13,559 nt of DNA, taken from assembly GCA_937952095.1 (NCBI GenBank), contig CALFYG010000251.1:1-13559 (forward strand), given 5' to 3'. Positions 7,301 to 13,534 of the stretch are shown here, piece after piece. Within the stretch, counting starts at the first letter, position 1; the number at the start of each line of letters is the position of its first letter. Source of the DNA: an uncultured Micrococcales bacterium. Lineage in GTDB: Bacteria > Actinomycetota > Actinomycetes > S36-B12 > UBA10799. A program made the translations under genes and the position numbers. The notes beneath the pieces are model-generated. The model was not told the DNA's origin. It searched no databases and was given only the letters and a program-made list of their open reading frames with translations.

Positions 7301-8274
7301 AACGAGCGCATCGCCAGACCCGCCACCCCGGCCGCGGCCACGACCCCCGTGGCGATCACGAACACCGGATACGTGGCCAGCATCCAGCCGGCCTTCCACA
7401 CCGAGGCTGAACCGAGATACGCCACCCAGTGATCGGCGCCGCGCAGGACCGTCGTCGGGTCGGTGATCGACGTGGTGAAACTCGCCGACTCGATCCAGTC
7501 GAGGAACGGCGGCGAGTACCGACCGAGCAGCAGCAGGGGGATCAGCCACCACAGAATCGCGAGAACGGTCATCCCCGACCACCACAGCAGCAGTTGCCGA
7601 CGACGGGGGCCGGGTTCCAGGGTCAGCAGCCACCACAGTGCCAACGGCAGCACCGCCCCGGCCGCCACGGCGTTCACACCACCAGCCATGAGCACCGCCA
7701 GTGCGGAGAGCGCGGCCGCGCGCGCGACGTTGCCCCGCGTGGCGGCGCGCACCAGTGGCAGGAGCACCCAGGGGGCGACGGCCATGGGCCAGATCTCCAC
7801 CGAGATCGCCCCGAGCCCGGATTGCGGTCGGACTGCCAGGGCGTAGGCCAATCCCGCCAGGATCTGTGGCCAGCCCGTCGCCACCTGCAAGGCCCGCACA
7901 AGCAGGTACATGCCCAGGAACGCGGTCACCAACAGCAACGACCACCACAGCCTCTGGACGACCCAGTCCGGCAGGCCCAGGGTCTGTCCCAATCCGAAGA
8001 ACGGCCCCATCGGCCACAGGTATCCGTAGGCCTGGTTCTGCAACTGCCCGAAGAAGCCCTCTGGATCCCACAGGTGCAGGGATCGGCCGAGGAAACCCCA
8101 GGGATCGACCGTCAGATCCAGCTTGGTGTCCGCCGCGATGCGCCCGGGATCCTGCAGGAAGGCGAGGGTCACCAGCGCCAGACACACCGCCACGACCCGA
8201 GCGCGCCAGGCAGGCTTCGGTTCGGGTGGAACAGGTTGCGGCGCAGCATCAGCGCGGCCATCCAGCAGAGTCAT
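4174..8274 (-). CDS. aftD: AftD-type alpha-(1->3)-arabinofuranosyltransferase (DUF3367)
   Basis: A 1366-residue polytopic protein, close to the roughly 1400 of mycobacterial AftD, a GT-C enzyme that adds arabinofuranose from decaprenyl-phosphoarabinose on the outer face of the membrane. The first membrane helix (about 27-44) is followed by DTKLDL (49-54), where GT-C enzymes place the catalytic acid, then QNQAYGYLWPMG (79-90), many hydrophobic segments and HKFDLVLR (373-380). A periplasmic region follows with GASFGQYVWG (461-470) and GVRYLVVRNDL (526-536), then two discoidin-like (F5/8 type C) carbohydrate-binding modules at roughly 725-838 and 931-1050. About four C-terminal helices follow from residue 1222. 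ATG 8274 overlaps the upstream methyltransferase stop as ATGA, which argues for it over the open frame reaching 8412. The last residues after about 4220 are antisense to the acyltransferase gene. Substrate in this organism is inferred; many actinomycetes without mycolic acids carry the family. Confidence 0.87.
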   Translation of the reverse strand: MTLLDGRADAAPQPVPPEPKPAWRARVVAVCLALVTLAFLQDPGRIAADTKLDLTVDPWGFLGRSLHLWDPEGFFGQLQNQAYGYLWPMGPFFGLGQTLGLPDWVVQRLWWSLLLVTAFLGMYLLVRALQVATGWPQILAGLAYALAVRPQSGLGAISVEIWPMAVAPWVLLPLVRAATRGNVARAAALSALAVLMAGGVNAVAAGAVLPLALWWLLTLEPGPRRRQLLLWWSGMTVLAILWWLIPLLLLGRYSPPFLDWIESASFTTSITDPTTVLRGADHWVAYLGSASVWKAGWMLATYPVFVIATGVVAAAGVAGLAMRSLPHRAFLVGGAVAGAVLVGLGHTGVLSGLGSEQIQAFLDGAGAPVRNVHKFDLVLRIPLTIAFAHVLVSVWPRGRRPRWRPLVTGMLIAALVVTWWPAVTGQLARGRTYVAVADHWQEASYWLNNQADPGRALIVPGASFGQYVWGRTQDEPLQALGGYPWGVRDAVPLSSAGNIRMLDAVEARLEAGRGSDGLAQYLNRMGVRYLVVRNDLAPGAQAPLPIRVHQALEDSKGIRRVAFFGPIVDRNEGSQVIADEGTRFSYPAVEIFEVTASNGASDPRVVLRPVDDPVAVSGGPEALLSLADAGALGNRTVVLEADPENAEFASAYGIVSDTDRRREVTFGYMRDNESATMTEDQEFEQKRAVHDYRVFGEAGTVAEPGLTFEASSSPADVDATWRQPRGATPAAAMDGALDTYWRPGALNEEGSYWEVRYDEPIDLGDTMELALLNRGTKQDTTIPLEITTDNGTVSVDAADRASWQTVPVPAGPTRTVRIAVADVFRPPLLGIREVRLPGEGVSVLRLPGGTAGDAVLLTARPGDAGECVARDDTLVCTDGLGRFSQDRPGLFRVLDLPASVSGTPRILVIPRDTSRISDTIGDIAGVSIDTSSTRTGTVAGSGLAAFDRRLGTAWQAAPEDKQPTITITLPEERTLRGIRLVNRQGVNASSPLELSVQVDGQLYQGFTDSRGLFRFDPVTTDTIEVRFLTANQVRSRSELGEVALPLGVSEIGLIGGDDLRQELPADATVSLPCGTGPDIRVDGKVVSQTSVTARVEQLTDPETLPAQVCSAPVTLPEGEHRIDVRSSDAFQPVVALFADETLFQPSGAPDSPEVTRWDATARSVVLTTSSDPQVLEVAENYNPGWSARAGDQDLQPLRVDGWKQAFVVPAGVSGPVDINFAPDGTYRWGLLLGLLAALTVVLVAIRPPGLRVRPAVTSRRLPRLVAVLVGLGVLLTLGPWGLLITAVAALLVRRLRLPVVAFIGVSLAAIVAAVAGVRPDSAAIVLQGSALAVAWAAVLMAGWPTAIGSSARSGSTSGPDAPQGRS

Positions 8275-9035
8275 CGCTTCCTCAGTATGAGGGCCACGTT
8301 CCAGGTGACGATCTCCCGCAGGACCGGTATCCGCCTGCTCCAGAAGAGACTGGCTGGGAGGTAGCGGGGAATCACATCCACGACCTCCGCCGATCTTTGG
8401 GCACGAGCCCATCGGACTCCGGCGGCCATACTTACCGGGAACAGCGACTCACCATAGAGGTTCTTGGGACGATGTCCGGTCCGGCGGGTGTAGCGCCGGG
8501 CGGCGAATCTGCCGTTCACGTAGTGCCAGGGGGCCGTCTCATGTCCACCCCAGGGTCCGTACCACAGGGTGTAGGAGTAGAAGATCAAGCCGCCTGGCCT
8601 GCAGACGCGGACCATCTCATCGCCCATCCGCCAAGGATCGGGCACGTGCTCGGCCACATTGCTGGAGTACACGAGGTCGAATGCGTCGTCGCGGAACGGC
8701 AGGGCCTGCCCGTCGCCGATCACGGTTCCCGGCAGCGGCACGCGGCCGTGTAGCGCCAATTCGCCGGCATCGGCGTCCAGGGGTGTGTAGGTGGCACCGG
8801 CGCGCGCGAACGCCTCGGCCCAGTACCCCGGTCCTCCGCCCACGTCCAGGACATGCGCCCCCGTGAGATCCGCGAGACAGGCCAGTTGGGCCACGGAGTC
8901 AGCGGCCATGGTTCCGTAGAAGCGGTCAGGGTCGCTCTGTTCCACCTGGAAGTCCTGGAACAGGGTGAATGCGCGGGACCACGTCGCCATCTCCCGTAAG
9001 CGGGCGCGCGCGCTCTGTGGGCTCACGTCGGTCAC
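8271..9035 (-). CDS. class I SAM-dependent methyltransferase
   Basis: A 254-residue soluble protein with a Rossmann methyltransferase core. Motif I is VLDVGGGPGYW (62-72), the acidic residue ending the second strand is D87 (TPLDADA), the third block is GDGQALPF (107-114), and FDLVYSSNVAEHV (119-131) leads to RVCRPGG (143-149). The C-terminal part (HETAPWHY at 165-172, then an Arg-rich stretch) presumably shapes acceptor binding. The start is GTG 9035, preceded by TAGGTT and a six-base gap, so the mRNA may be leaderless. Its stop overlaps the aftD start as ATGA, implying translational coupling and a shared process. Divergent pairing with a GT4 gene suggests it methylates a sugar or lipid-linked glycan intermediate; this is inference. 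From memory, M. tuberculosis Rv0224c/Rv0225 have the same divergent arrangement. Confidence 0.88.
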   Translation of the reverse strand: MTDVSPQSARARLREMATWSRAFTLFQDFQVEQSDPDRFYGTMAADSVAQLACLADLTGAHVLDVGGGPGYWAEAFARAGATYTPLDADAGELALHGRVPLPGTVIGDGQALPFRDDAFDLVYSSNVAEHVPDPWRMGDEMVRVCRPGGLIFYSYTLWYGPWGGHETAPWHYVNGRFAARRYTRRTGHRPKNLYGESLFPVSMAAGVRWARAQRSAEVVDVIPRYLPASLFWSRRIPVLREIVTWNVALILRKR

Positions 9036-9047
9036 TGTTCGAACCTA
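9036..9047 (-). promoter_or_regulatory. candidate -10 for a leaderless methyltransferase-aftD transcript
   Basis: On the minus strand TAGGTT (9047-9042) is separated from GTG 9035 by exactly six bases, which places transcription initiation at the start codon. No Shine-Dalgarno sequence is present. It would drive the methyltransferase and, through the ATGA overlap, aftD. Confidence 0.45.
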
Positions 9048-9081
9048 GGCCACGTCCCCCGCTTGGTGTTGTGGATGGGGG

Positions 9082-9103
9082 TACCGTGTCTCGAACAAGG
9101 AGG
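9082..9103 (+). promoter_or_regulatory. candidate -10 and ribosome binding site of the GT4 gene
   Basis: TACCGT (9082-9087) fits TANNNT. Downstream, AGGAGG (9098-9103) lies four bases before GTG 9108 and decides that start over the upstream ATG 9063 and ATG 9075. No good -35 was found. The 72-bp gap 9036-9107 therefore holds back-to-back promoters. Confidence 0.5.
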
Positions 9104-9107
9104 CGTT

Positions 9108-10304
9108 GTGTCGCTGCGAGTGCTGTTCCTCAACTGGCGCGACACCCGGCACCCCGAAGGCGGGGGGTCCGAGGTGTACGTGGAGAACGTGGCACGTTCA
9201 TTGGCCGCCGCCGGCCACGACGTCACCATCTTCTGCGCGATGTACGAGGGTGCTGCTGATCGGGAGACCCTCGAAGGCGTCCATTACGTGCGGGCCGGCA
9301 CCAAACTCAGCGTCTACGGCGAGGCGGTGCGACGTCTGCGCCGACGGGAGTTCGGACCCCTGGATGTCATCGTGGATGTACAGAACGGCATCCCCTTCAT
9401 GTCCCGAGCGGTCGCCGCGGGGACGCCGGTGGTCGTCCTGGTGCACCACGTCCACCGGGAGCAGTGGCCCGTCGTGTACGACCGGGTACGCTCCCGGATC
9501 GGATGGTGGATCGAATCGCAACTGGCACCCAGGCTGTACCGCGACTGCACATATGTGGCGGTATCGGATCGCACCTCGGCCGAACTCGCCGAACTCGGCG
9601 TCGATGCCGACCGCATCCGGGTGATCCACAACGGCATCGAGCAGGCACCCGGCCTCGATGTCGAGCGGTCGGAGGTCCCGCACATCCTGGTGGTCGGCCG
9701 CCTCGTGCCCCACAAGAGGGTCGAACATGTCCTGCGAGCCGCGGCGATGCTCCGGCGACGTCATCCTGATCTGCGCGTCACCGTAGTGGGTGACGGCTGG
9801 TGGTCCGGGCGCTTGCGACGGGTTGCCGAGACGCTGGGAGTGGCAGATCTTGTCGACTTCCGCGGTTTCGTCGACGAGAAGACCAAGCATGAGTTGTACG
9901 GGTCGGCCTGGGTGTTGGCGTTGCCGTCCTTGAAAGAGGGCTGGGGCATCGTGGTCATGGAGGCCGCCACCCATGGGGTTCCGACGGTGGCCTACCGATC
10001 AGCGGGCGGGGTGACCGAGTCGATCGTGGACGGTGCGACCGGGGTCCTGGTGGATGGCGACGTCGTCGACTTCGCCCGCGCGCTCGGCTCACTCCTCAAC
10101 GACCAGCCGGCCATCATCCGAATGGGTGCGGCCGCACGTGAGCGGAGCGAGCAGTTCACATGGGCAGCGACCGCGGAAGCCTTCGCGGAAGTGTTGGCAT
10201 CGGCGACGGGTCAGTCCACGCCGCACGTTTCAGTGGCGCCGGCCCCGTCGGGTCACGTGGAGCACCACCGTCCCGACGATGCGTGGGATCAGCTGTCGCC
10301 GTAA
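9108..10304 (+). CDS. GT4-family (GT-B fold) glycosyltransferase
   Basis: A 398-residue cytoplasmic or membrane-associated retaining glycosyltransferase. The N-terminal Rossmann half begins SLRVLFLNW, followed by RHPEGGGSEVYV (14-25), the glycine-rich acceptor loop of GT4 enzymes. The donor half has GRLVPHKRV (197-205), VVGDG (226-230) and the EX7E motif EGWGIVVME (E277 and E285), then GVPTVAYRSAGGVTES. These fit transfer from a nucleotide-activated sugar (UDP- or GDP-sugar), but donor and acceptor cannot be read off. The last 28 or so residues are His/Pro-rich and look disordered. GTG 9108 is chosen for its consensus AGGAGG. The gene is divergent from the methyltransferase, and its stop overlaps the small DUF2613-like gene by 16 bases. 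From memory it matches M. tuberculosis Rv0225. Confidence 0.9.
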   Translation: MSLRVLFLNWRDTRHPEGGGSEVYVENVARSLAAAGHDVTIFCAMYEGAADRETLEGVHYVRAGTKLSVYGEAVRRLRRREFGPLDVIVDVQNGIPFMSRAVAAGTPVVVLVHHVHREQWPVVYDRVRSRIGWWIESQLAPRLYRDCTYVAVSDRTSAELAELGVDADRIRVIHNGIEQAPGLDVERSEVPHILVVGRLVPHKRVEHVLRAAAMLRRRHPDLRVTVVGDGWWSGRLRRVAETLGVADLVDFRGFVDEKTKHELYGSAWVLALPSLKEGWGIVVMEAATHGVPTVAYRSAGGVTESIVDGATGVLVDGDVVDFARALGSLLNDQPAIIRMGAAARERSEQFTWAATAEAFAEVLASATGQSTPHVSVAPAPSGHVEHHRPDDAWDQLSP

Positions 10305-10429
10305 ACGATGAAGGGCTTGTCGACCGGAGCCGGTGTCGCTGTCTGCGAGCTCACGATGCCGAATGCGGCGCCGACCGCGAGAATCGCGCCCACGACTGCC
10401 GCGATGATTGCGCCTGCGGGACCACCCAT
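10289..10429 (-). CDS. DUF2613-like small exported or membrane protein (46 residues)
   Basis: A short minus-strand gene opens with ATG 10429 behind a textbook AGGAGG six bases upstream and stops at TGA 10289-10291. The protein starts MGGPAGAIIAAVVGAILAVG, forming one N-terminal hydrophobic helix or uncleaved signal anchor (about residues 5-26), then a Ser/Thr/Pro linker and the C-terminal signature PFIVYGDS. Size, single helix and the YG-containing end fit DUF2613 (PF11021). The M. tuberculosis member, as I recall, is Rv0236A, next to aftD. Function is unknown. The 3' end overlaps the convergent GT4 gene by 16 bases. It has its own ribosome binding site and probable promoter and lies 113 bases downstream of the 572-residue membrane protein gene. 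Such a gene is easily missed because of its length. Confidence 0.8.
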   Translation of the reverse strand: MGGPAGAIIAAVVGAILAVGAAFGIVSSQTATPAPVDKPFIVYGDS

Positions 10430-10435
10430 CGAAAG

Positions 10436-10474
10436 CCTCCTGTTGATGCCACCTGTAGTCCGACGAAAGTAGCA
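10436..10474 (-). promoter_or_regulatory. extended -10 promoter and ribosome binding site of the DUF2613-like gene
   Basis: On the minus strand TGCTACTTT (10474-10466) is an extended -10 (TGN-TANNNT). AGGAGG (10441-10436) precedes the ATG by six bases, leaving a leader of about 30 nt. The rest of the 113-base gap 10430-10542 shows no strong hairpin or other feature. Confidence 0.45.
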
Positions 10475-10542
10475 CGTTTGTCCGGTTCATGGCACAACCA
10501 GCACGACACGAACCGATTACGACGGTCTCGGTATCGCGTGAA

Positions 10543-12261
10543 TCAAGCGGTGTTTTCCGAAGGACGCTCCCTTCGAGCGCGTCGAACGCCCCGCCAGGCG
10601 AGGATTCCCACCGGGAGCAGACACACGAGCGCCAGGACATCGATGAAGACGAGTACTCGATCCTCAGCATTGACAGCGCGGACCGGACCGGGGATCTCTC
10701 TCAGTTGCAGGCCCGGTCCCTCCCAGACCACAGGTATACCGGTCAGGTCTGCAACGGGTCCGGGCTGCGGTTGATCCGTCTGGACCACGACCCACCGGAT
10801 GCCCGTGTCCGCGAGAACCGGCGCCAACGGGCGGCCGGAGTCGATGGCCTCGCCCACGACCCTGGCGCGCGGGTCGTCTCCCCCGACCTCGACGATCCGG
10901 CCCTCAACAGTCACCGGAAGGCGGTCGTTCCACACCACGGTGCGGGTCAACTGTCGCGGGAGCGGGTCGAGCACCACCTGTGACCCGTTCCAGTCGTAGC
11001 GACGGAACGCGGCCCACGGAAGGGACACCACGTCGCCGTCGCGTTCGCGTCCAGCAACGGTCGCACGCAGGTCCTGCCACGCACTGGGGTACGCGACCGG
11101 CTGCAGTCTCCCGAACGCACCCCACGCAAGATCGGGCAGCGCTGCCAGGGGAAGCAGCGCCAACGCGACCGCCAGGAACGTGCGCAGGGACTCCTCTGCC
11201 CGCCGGCTCAGCCAGGCCAGTCCCGTGGGAGCCGTGACCGCCACCAGCAAGACCCAGAAGACGGTCCATTTCTGTCCGTCCCGCAGCAGCCCACCCCCGG
11301 GTGGTCCGCTCACAAGCGCCTGTGCCCACCCTTGCTGCCCCGCCACGCCCGAGATCCACGCCCACCCGAGGCCCACAAGGCCCAGCACCGTCAGCCACAG
11401 TGTTTCCGGACGGTATCGCTGATACCTGGCGGCCCAGCCCATCGCTGCCAGCACGATGACCACCAGCGCCAGGAAGAACGCGAACCAGGTGGTGCGCGAC
11501 CCGAGAGTGGCCTGCGCATTCCACACGCCGCCTCCGGCCAGAACGCTGCCGAGGACTCCCCCGGCGCCGTCCGCCCGGGCGCCGAACACCTCGAGACCCA
11601 AAGGATCCGACACCTCGGACACCGGACTGCGCAGTGCGGCGAACCACCAGGGGGCGTTGAACAGCAGGACCGCGGCGACCCCCGCGATCCGCGATCGGAC
11701 GCGGGCCGCGGAGCCGGGACCGACTGCGATCGGAATGGCCGCTGATGCAAGGACAAGGCCACCCGTGGGGACGAGGGCCCCGGCCCCACACAGGAAGGCG
11801 GTCCCCCACACCGAGCCCGTCCGGCGAGCCTGCCGCGCAGCGAGGATCGCCCACGGGAGCAGTGCGTAGGCCCACAGCAGACCCCAATGCCCGAGCAGGA
11901 GTCGGCCGGCGAGATACGCCGACCAGAGGTAGAGGGAGGCGGCGGCCATTTGCTGAAGGCGTGGCCCACCGGCCAGTCGGCCCGCCCCGGTGCCTGCGAG
12001 CACCGCAGTGGCCACAAGGACGACCTTCTGCAGGATCTGTCCGGGCAATGGACCGGACACCAGCGCCACCAGGGCGTCCTGCGGGACGGACCGTGGAAGC
12101 CCACCACCGATGCCGAGATTCCACGGCAGAAGTGTCTGCTGGGGGACGAACACCATGTCGAGGTGCAACACATACCCCGGGGCCAGCAACGGGGCGAGGA
12201 TCAGCGCGGACAGCAGACACGACCAGCCCAGCAGCGCATGACGCTTCCAGGCAGAGGGCAC
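10543..12261 (-). CDS. polytopic membrane protein, candidate GT-C glycosyltransferase related to AftD
   Basis: About 572 residues from GTG 12261: a first membrane helix (about 11-28), a loop HLDMVFVPQ (33-41) whose D35 sits where GT-C enzymes hold the catalytic acid, roughly ten further hydrophobic segments to residue 385, a periplasmic domain (about 390-520), a last helix (about 522-540) and an Arg-rich cytoplasmic tail. The periplasmic part shares two blocks with the neighbouring AftD: SLPWAAFRRYDWN (413-425) against IVPGASFGQYVWG, and TGIRWVVVQTD against MGVRYLVVRND, with similar spacing. This supports, but does not prove, an extracytoplasmic glycosyltransferase. The open frame extends up to 12318 but would overlap the divergent flippase, so I prefer GTG 12261. 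Size and setting match M. tuberculosis Rv0226c from memory, an uncharacterised membrane protein. Confidence 0.8.
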   Translation of the reverse strand: MPSAWKRHALLGWSCLLSALILAPLLAPGYVLHLDMVFVPQQTLLPWNLGIGGGLPRSVPQDALVALVSGPLPGQILQKVVLVATAVLAGTGAGRLAGGPRLQQMAAASLYLWSAYLAGRLLLGHWGLLWAYALLPWAILAARQARRTGSVWGTAFLCGAGALVPTGGLVLASAAIPIAVGPGSAARVRSRIAGVAAVLLFNAPWWFAALRSPVSEVSDPLGLEVFGARADGAGGVLGSVLAGGGVWNAQATLGSRTTWFAFFLALVVIVLAAMGWAARYQRYRPETLWLTVLGLVGLGWAWISGVAGQQGWAQALVSGPPGGGLLRDGQKWTVFWVLLVAVTAPTGLAWLSRRAEESLRTFLAVALALLPLAALPDLAWGAFGRLQPVAYPSAWQDLRATVAGRERDGDVVSLPWAAFRRYDWNGSQVVLDPLPRQLTRTVVWNDRLPVTVEGRIVEVGGDDPRARVVGEAIDSGRPLAPVLADTGIRWVVVQTDQPQPGPVADLTGIPVVWEGPGLQLREIPGPVRAVNAEDRVLVFIDVLALVCLLPVGILAWRGVRRARRERPSENTA

Positions 12262-12289
12262 TCGCCTAGGGTGGCATCCGGGAGGCCCG
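12262..12289. promoter_or_regulatory. 28-bp divergent promoter and leader between the membrane GT and the flippase
   Basis: The whole gap is 28 bp. On the plus strand TAGGGT (12267-12272) could be a -10, and GGGAGG (12280-12285) lies four bases before the flippase ATG. On the minus strand the GTG at 12261 has only a CACCCT hexamer six bases upstream, a weak match to the leaderless geometry. Any -35 elements must lie inside the opposite gene. CCTAGG (12265-12270) is palindromic at the centre. Confidence 0.4.
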
Positions 12290-13534
12290 ATGAGTACCGA
12301 TGACACGGCCCGCGACACCCAGAAGCTGGTGGGTGGCGGCTTGCTCGTGGCTGTCGCGCTCGGGGTCGGTCAGCTTCTGGCCTACGCACAGACCCTGGTC
12401 GCGGCACGGACCTTGGACCCGGCACAGTTCGGCGCCTTCCAGGCACTCCTTGCCCTGCTCCTGATCGGCAACACGATCGCGCTTGCCACCCAGGCCGTCA
12501 CGGCTCGCCACATCGTGGCCTCCGACCCGATTCACCGGGCGGATGAAACCGCGGCCGCGTGGCGCACCACGATCCAGGCGGCGGCGCTCACAGCCGCGTT
12601 CTGGCTGCTGATCTCCCCCCTGATCGGCTGGGCCCTGCGACTGGACTCCCCCGCAACCTATGTGCTGTTGGCGCTCACGTTCTTCCCGTTGACAGTCATG
12701 GGCGGCGCGCTCGGGATCGCGCAAGGTCACGAGACCCATGGCCGACTCGCCTCGGTCTATCTGGCGGTGGGCGTTCCGAAGGCGCTGGTCACGATCGCGG
12801 CGTTGGTGGCGGTGGCCACGCTCACCGCAGGCATTCTCGGACTCGCGGCCGGTTGTGCGGTGGGTGCTGTGTTGTGTTGGCTGCTCGTACGCGGCCAGTT
12901 CCGCGGTGGGGTGGCCCGGCACTCGACGATGCTGCGTGAGATCCCCGCTGCCGGCTACGCACTGCTTGCCCTGTTCGCCCTCACCAATCTCGACATCGTC
13001 CTGGGCCGGGTGTTCCTCACCGCCGAACAGGCGGGTCAGTACGGCGTGGGAATCATCGTGGCCAAGGTGGTCACGTGGCTGCCGCAGTTCGTCGCCGTCA
13101 TGGCCTACGCACGGATGGTGGATGCCCGCCGCGGCCGGACCACCCTTGTCGGCCTGGGGATCGTCGCCGTCATCGGGGCGGTGTGCACGATCGCGATCTG
13201 GCTGGCACCCGACTTGGTCCTGTCCGTGATCGCCGGACCCGAGTACGCATCGATGGCGTCGCTGTTGCCGTTGTTCGCACTCATCGGAGCATGTGGAGCG
13301 CTGCTGCAGTTCGTGGTGTTCGGACTCGTGGCGATCCGGGACCGGCGCCTCATTCCCATCATCTGGGTCGGCTGCCTGGTTCTGATCGGTGCGGTGGCCC
13401 TGTGGCACAACACGGTCGGGCAGGTCGCCGTCGTGATGCTCACTGTGGTCGCAACAGTGACCGCCATCGGCGTGATCTGGCTGATCAAGGAGCGGGACGT
13501 CCCCGTCGCGGAAGAGGTCTCAGTGGGCGGCTGA
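12290..13534 (+). CDS. MOP-superfamily polysaccharide/oligosaccharide flippase (Wzx/PST type)
   Basis: A 414-residue protein with about twelve hydrophobic segments, an N-terminal amphipathic start (DTARDTQKLVGGGLLVAVAL), the early ARTLDPAQFGAFQALLALLL segment typical of polysaccharide transporters, and QAVTARHIV in the second helix region. The second half repeats the pattern (LTNLDIVLGRVFLTAEQAGQ). These features fit flippases that move lipid-linked glycans from the inner to the outer leaflet. ATG 12290 has GGGAGG four bases upstream. The gene stops at TGA 13532-13534, 25 bases before the window edge, with nothing recognisable after it. Its position, divergent from a candidate outer-face glycosyltransferase, suggests that it supplies a lipid-linked sugar to that enzyme or to AftD; this is inference. 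Substrate cannot be told from sequence. Confidence 0.87.
   Translation: MSTDDTARDTQKLVGGGLLVAVALGVGQLLAYAQTLVAARTLDPAQFGAFQALLALLLIGNTIALATQAVTARHIVASDPIHRADETAAAWRTTIQAAALTAAFWLLISPLIGWALRLDSPATYVLLALTFFPLTVMGGALGIAQGHETHGRLASVYLAVGVPKALVTIAALVAVATLTAGILGLAAGCAVGAVLCWLLVRGQFRGGVARHSTMLREIPAAGYALLALFALTNLDIVLGRVFLTAEQAGQYGVGIIVAKVVTWLPQFVAVMAYARMVDARRGRTTLVGLGIVAVIGAVCTIAIWLAPDLVLSVIAGPEYASMASLLPLFALIGACGALLQFVVFGLVAIRDRRLIPIIWVGCLVLIGAVALWHNTVGQVAVVMLTVVATVTAIGVIWLIKERDVPVAEEVSVGG

Noticed and set aside
6911..8185. 424-residue minus-strand frame inside aftD
   Set aside because: Shifted-frame shadow of the AftD membrane domain; composition is Arg/Gly-rich and lacks hydrophobic segments.
8275..8412. 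N-terminal extension of AftD to ATG 8412
   Set aside because: It lies antisense-free but out of frame inside the methyltransferase coding region; the ATGA overlap at 8271-8274 gives a normal start and family-like N-terminus.
10442..10542. Possible terminator or small RNA in the gap between the membrane GT and the DUF2613-like gene
   Set aside because: No stem longer than a few base pairs could be found by eye; only the extended -10 is supportable.
12262..12318. Start of the 572-residue membrane protein at ATG 12318
   Set aside because: It would overlap the first codons of the divergent flippase, and the extra residues show no membrane or domain character; GTG 12261 fits better.
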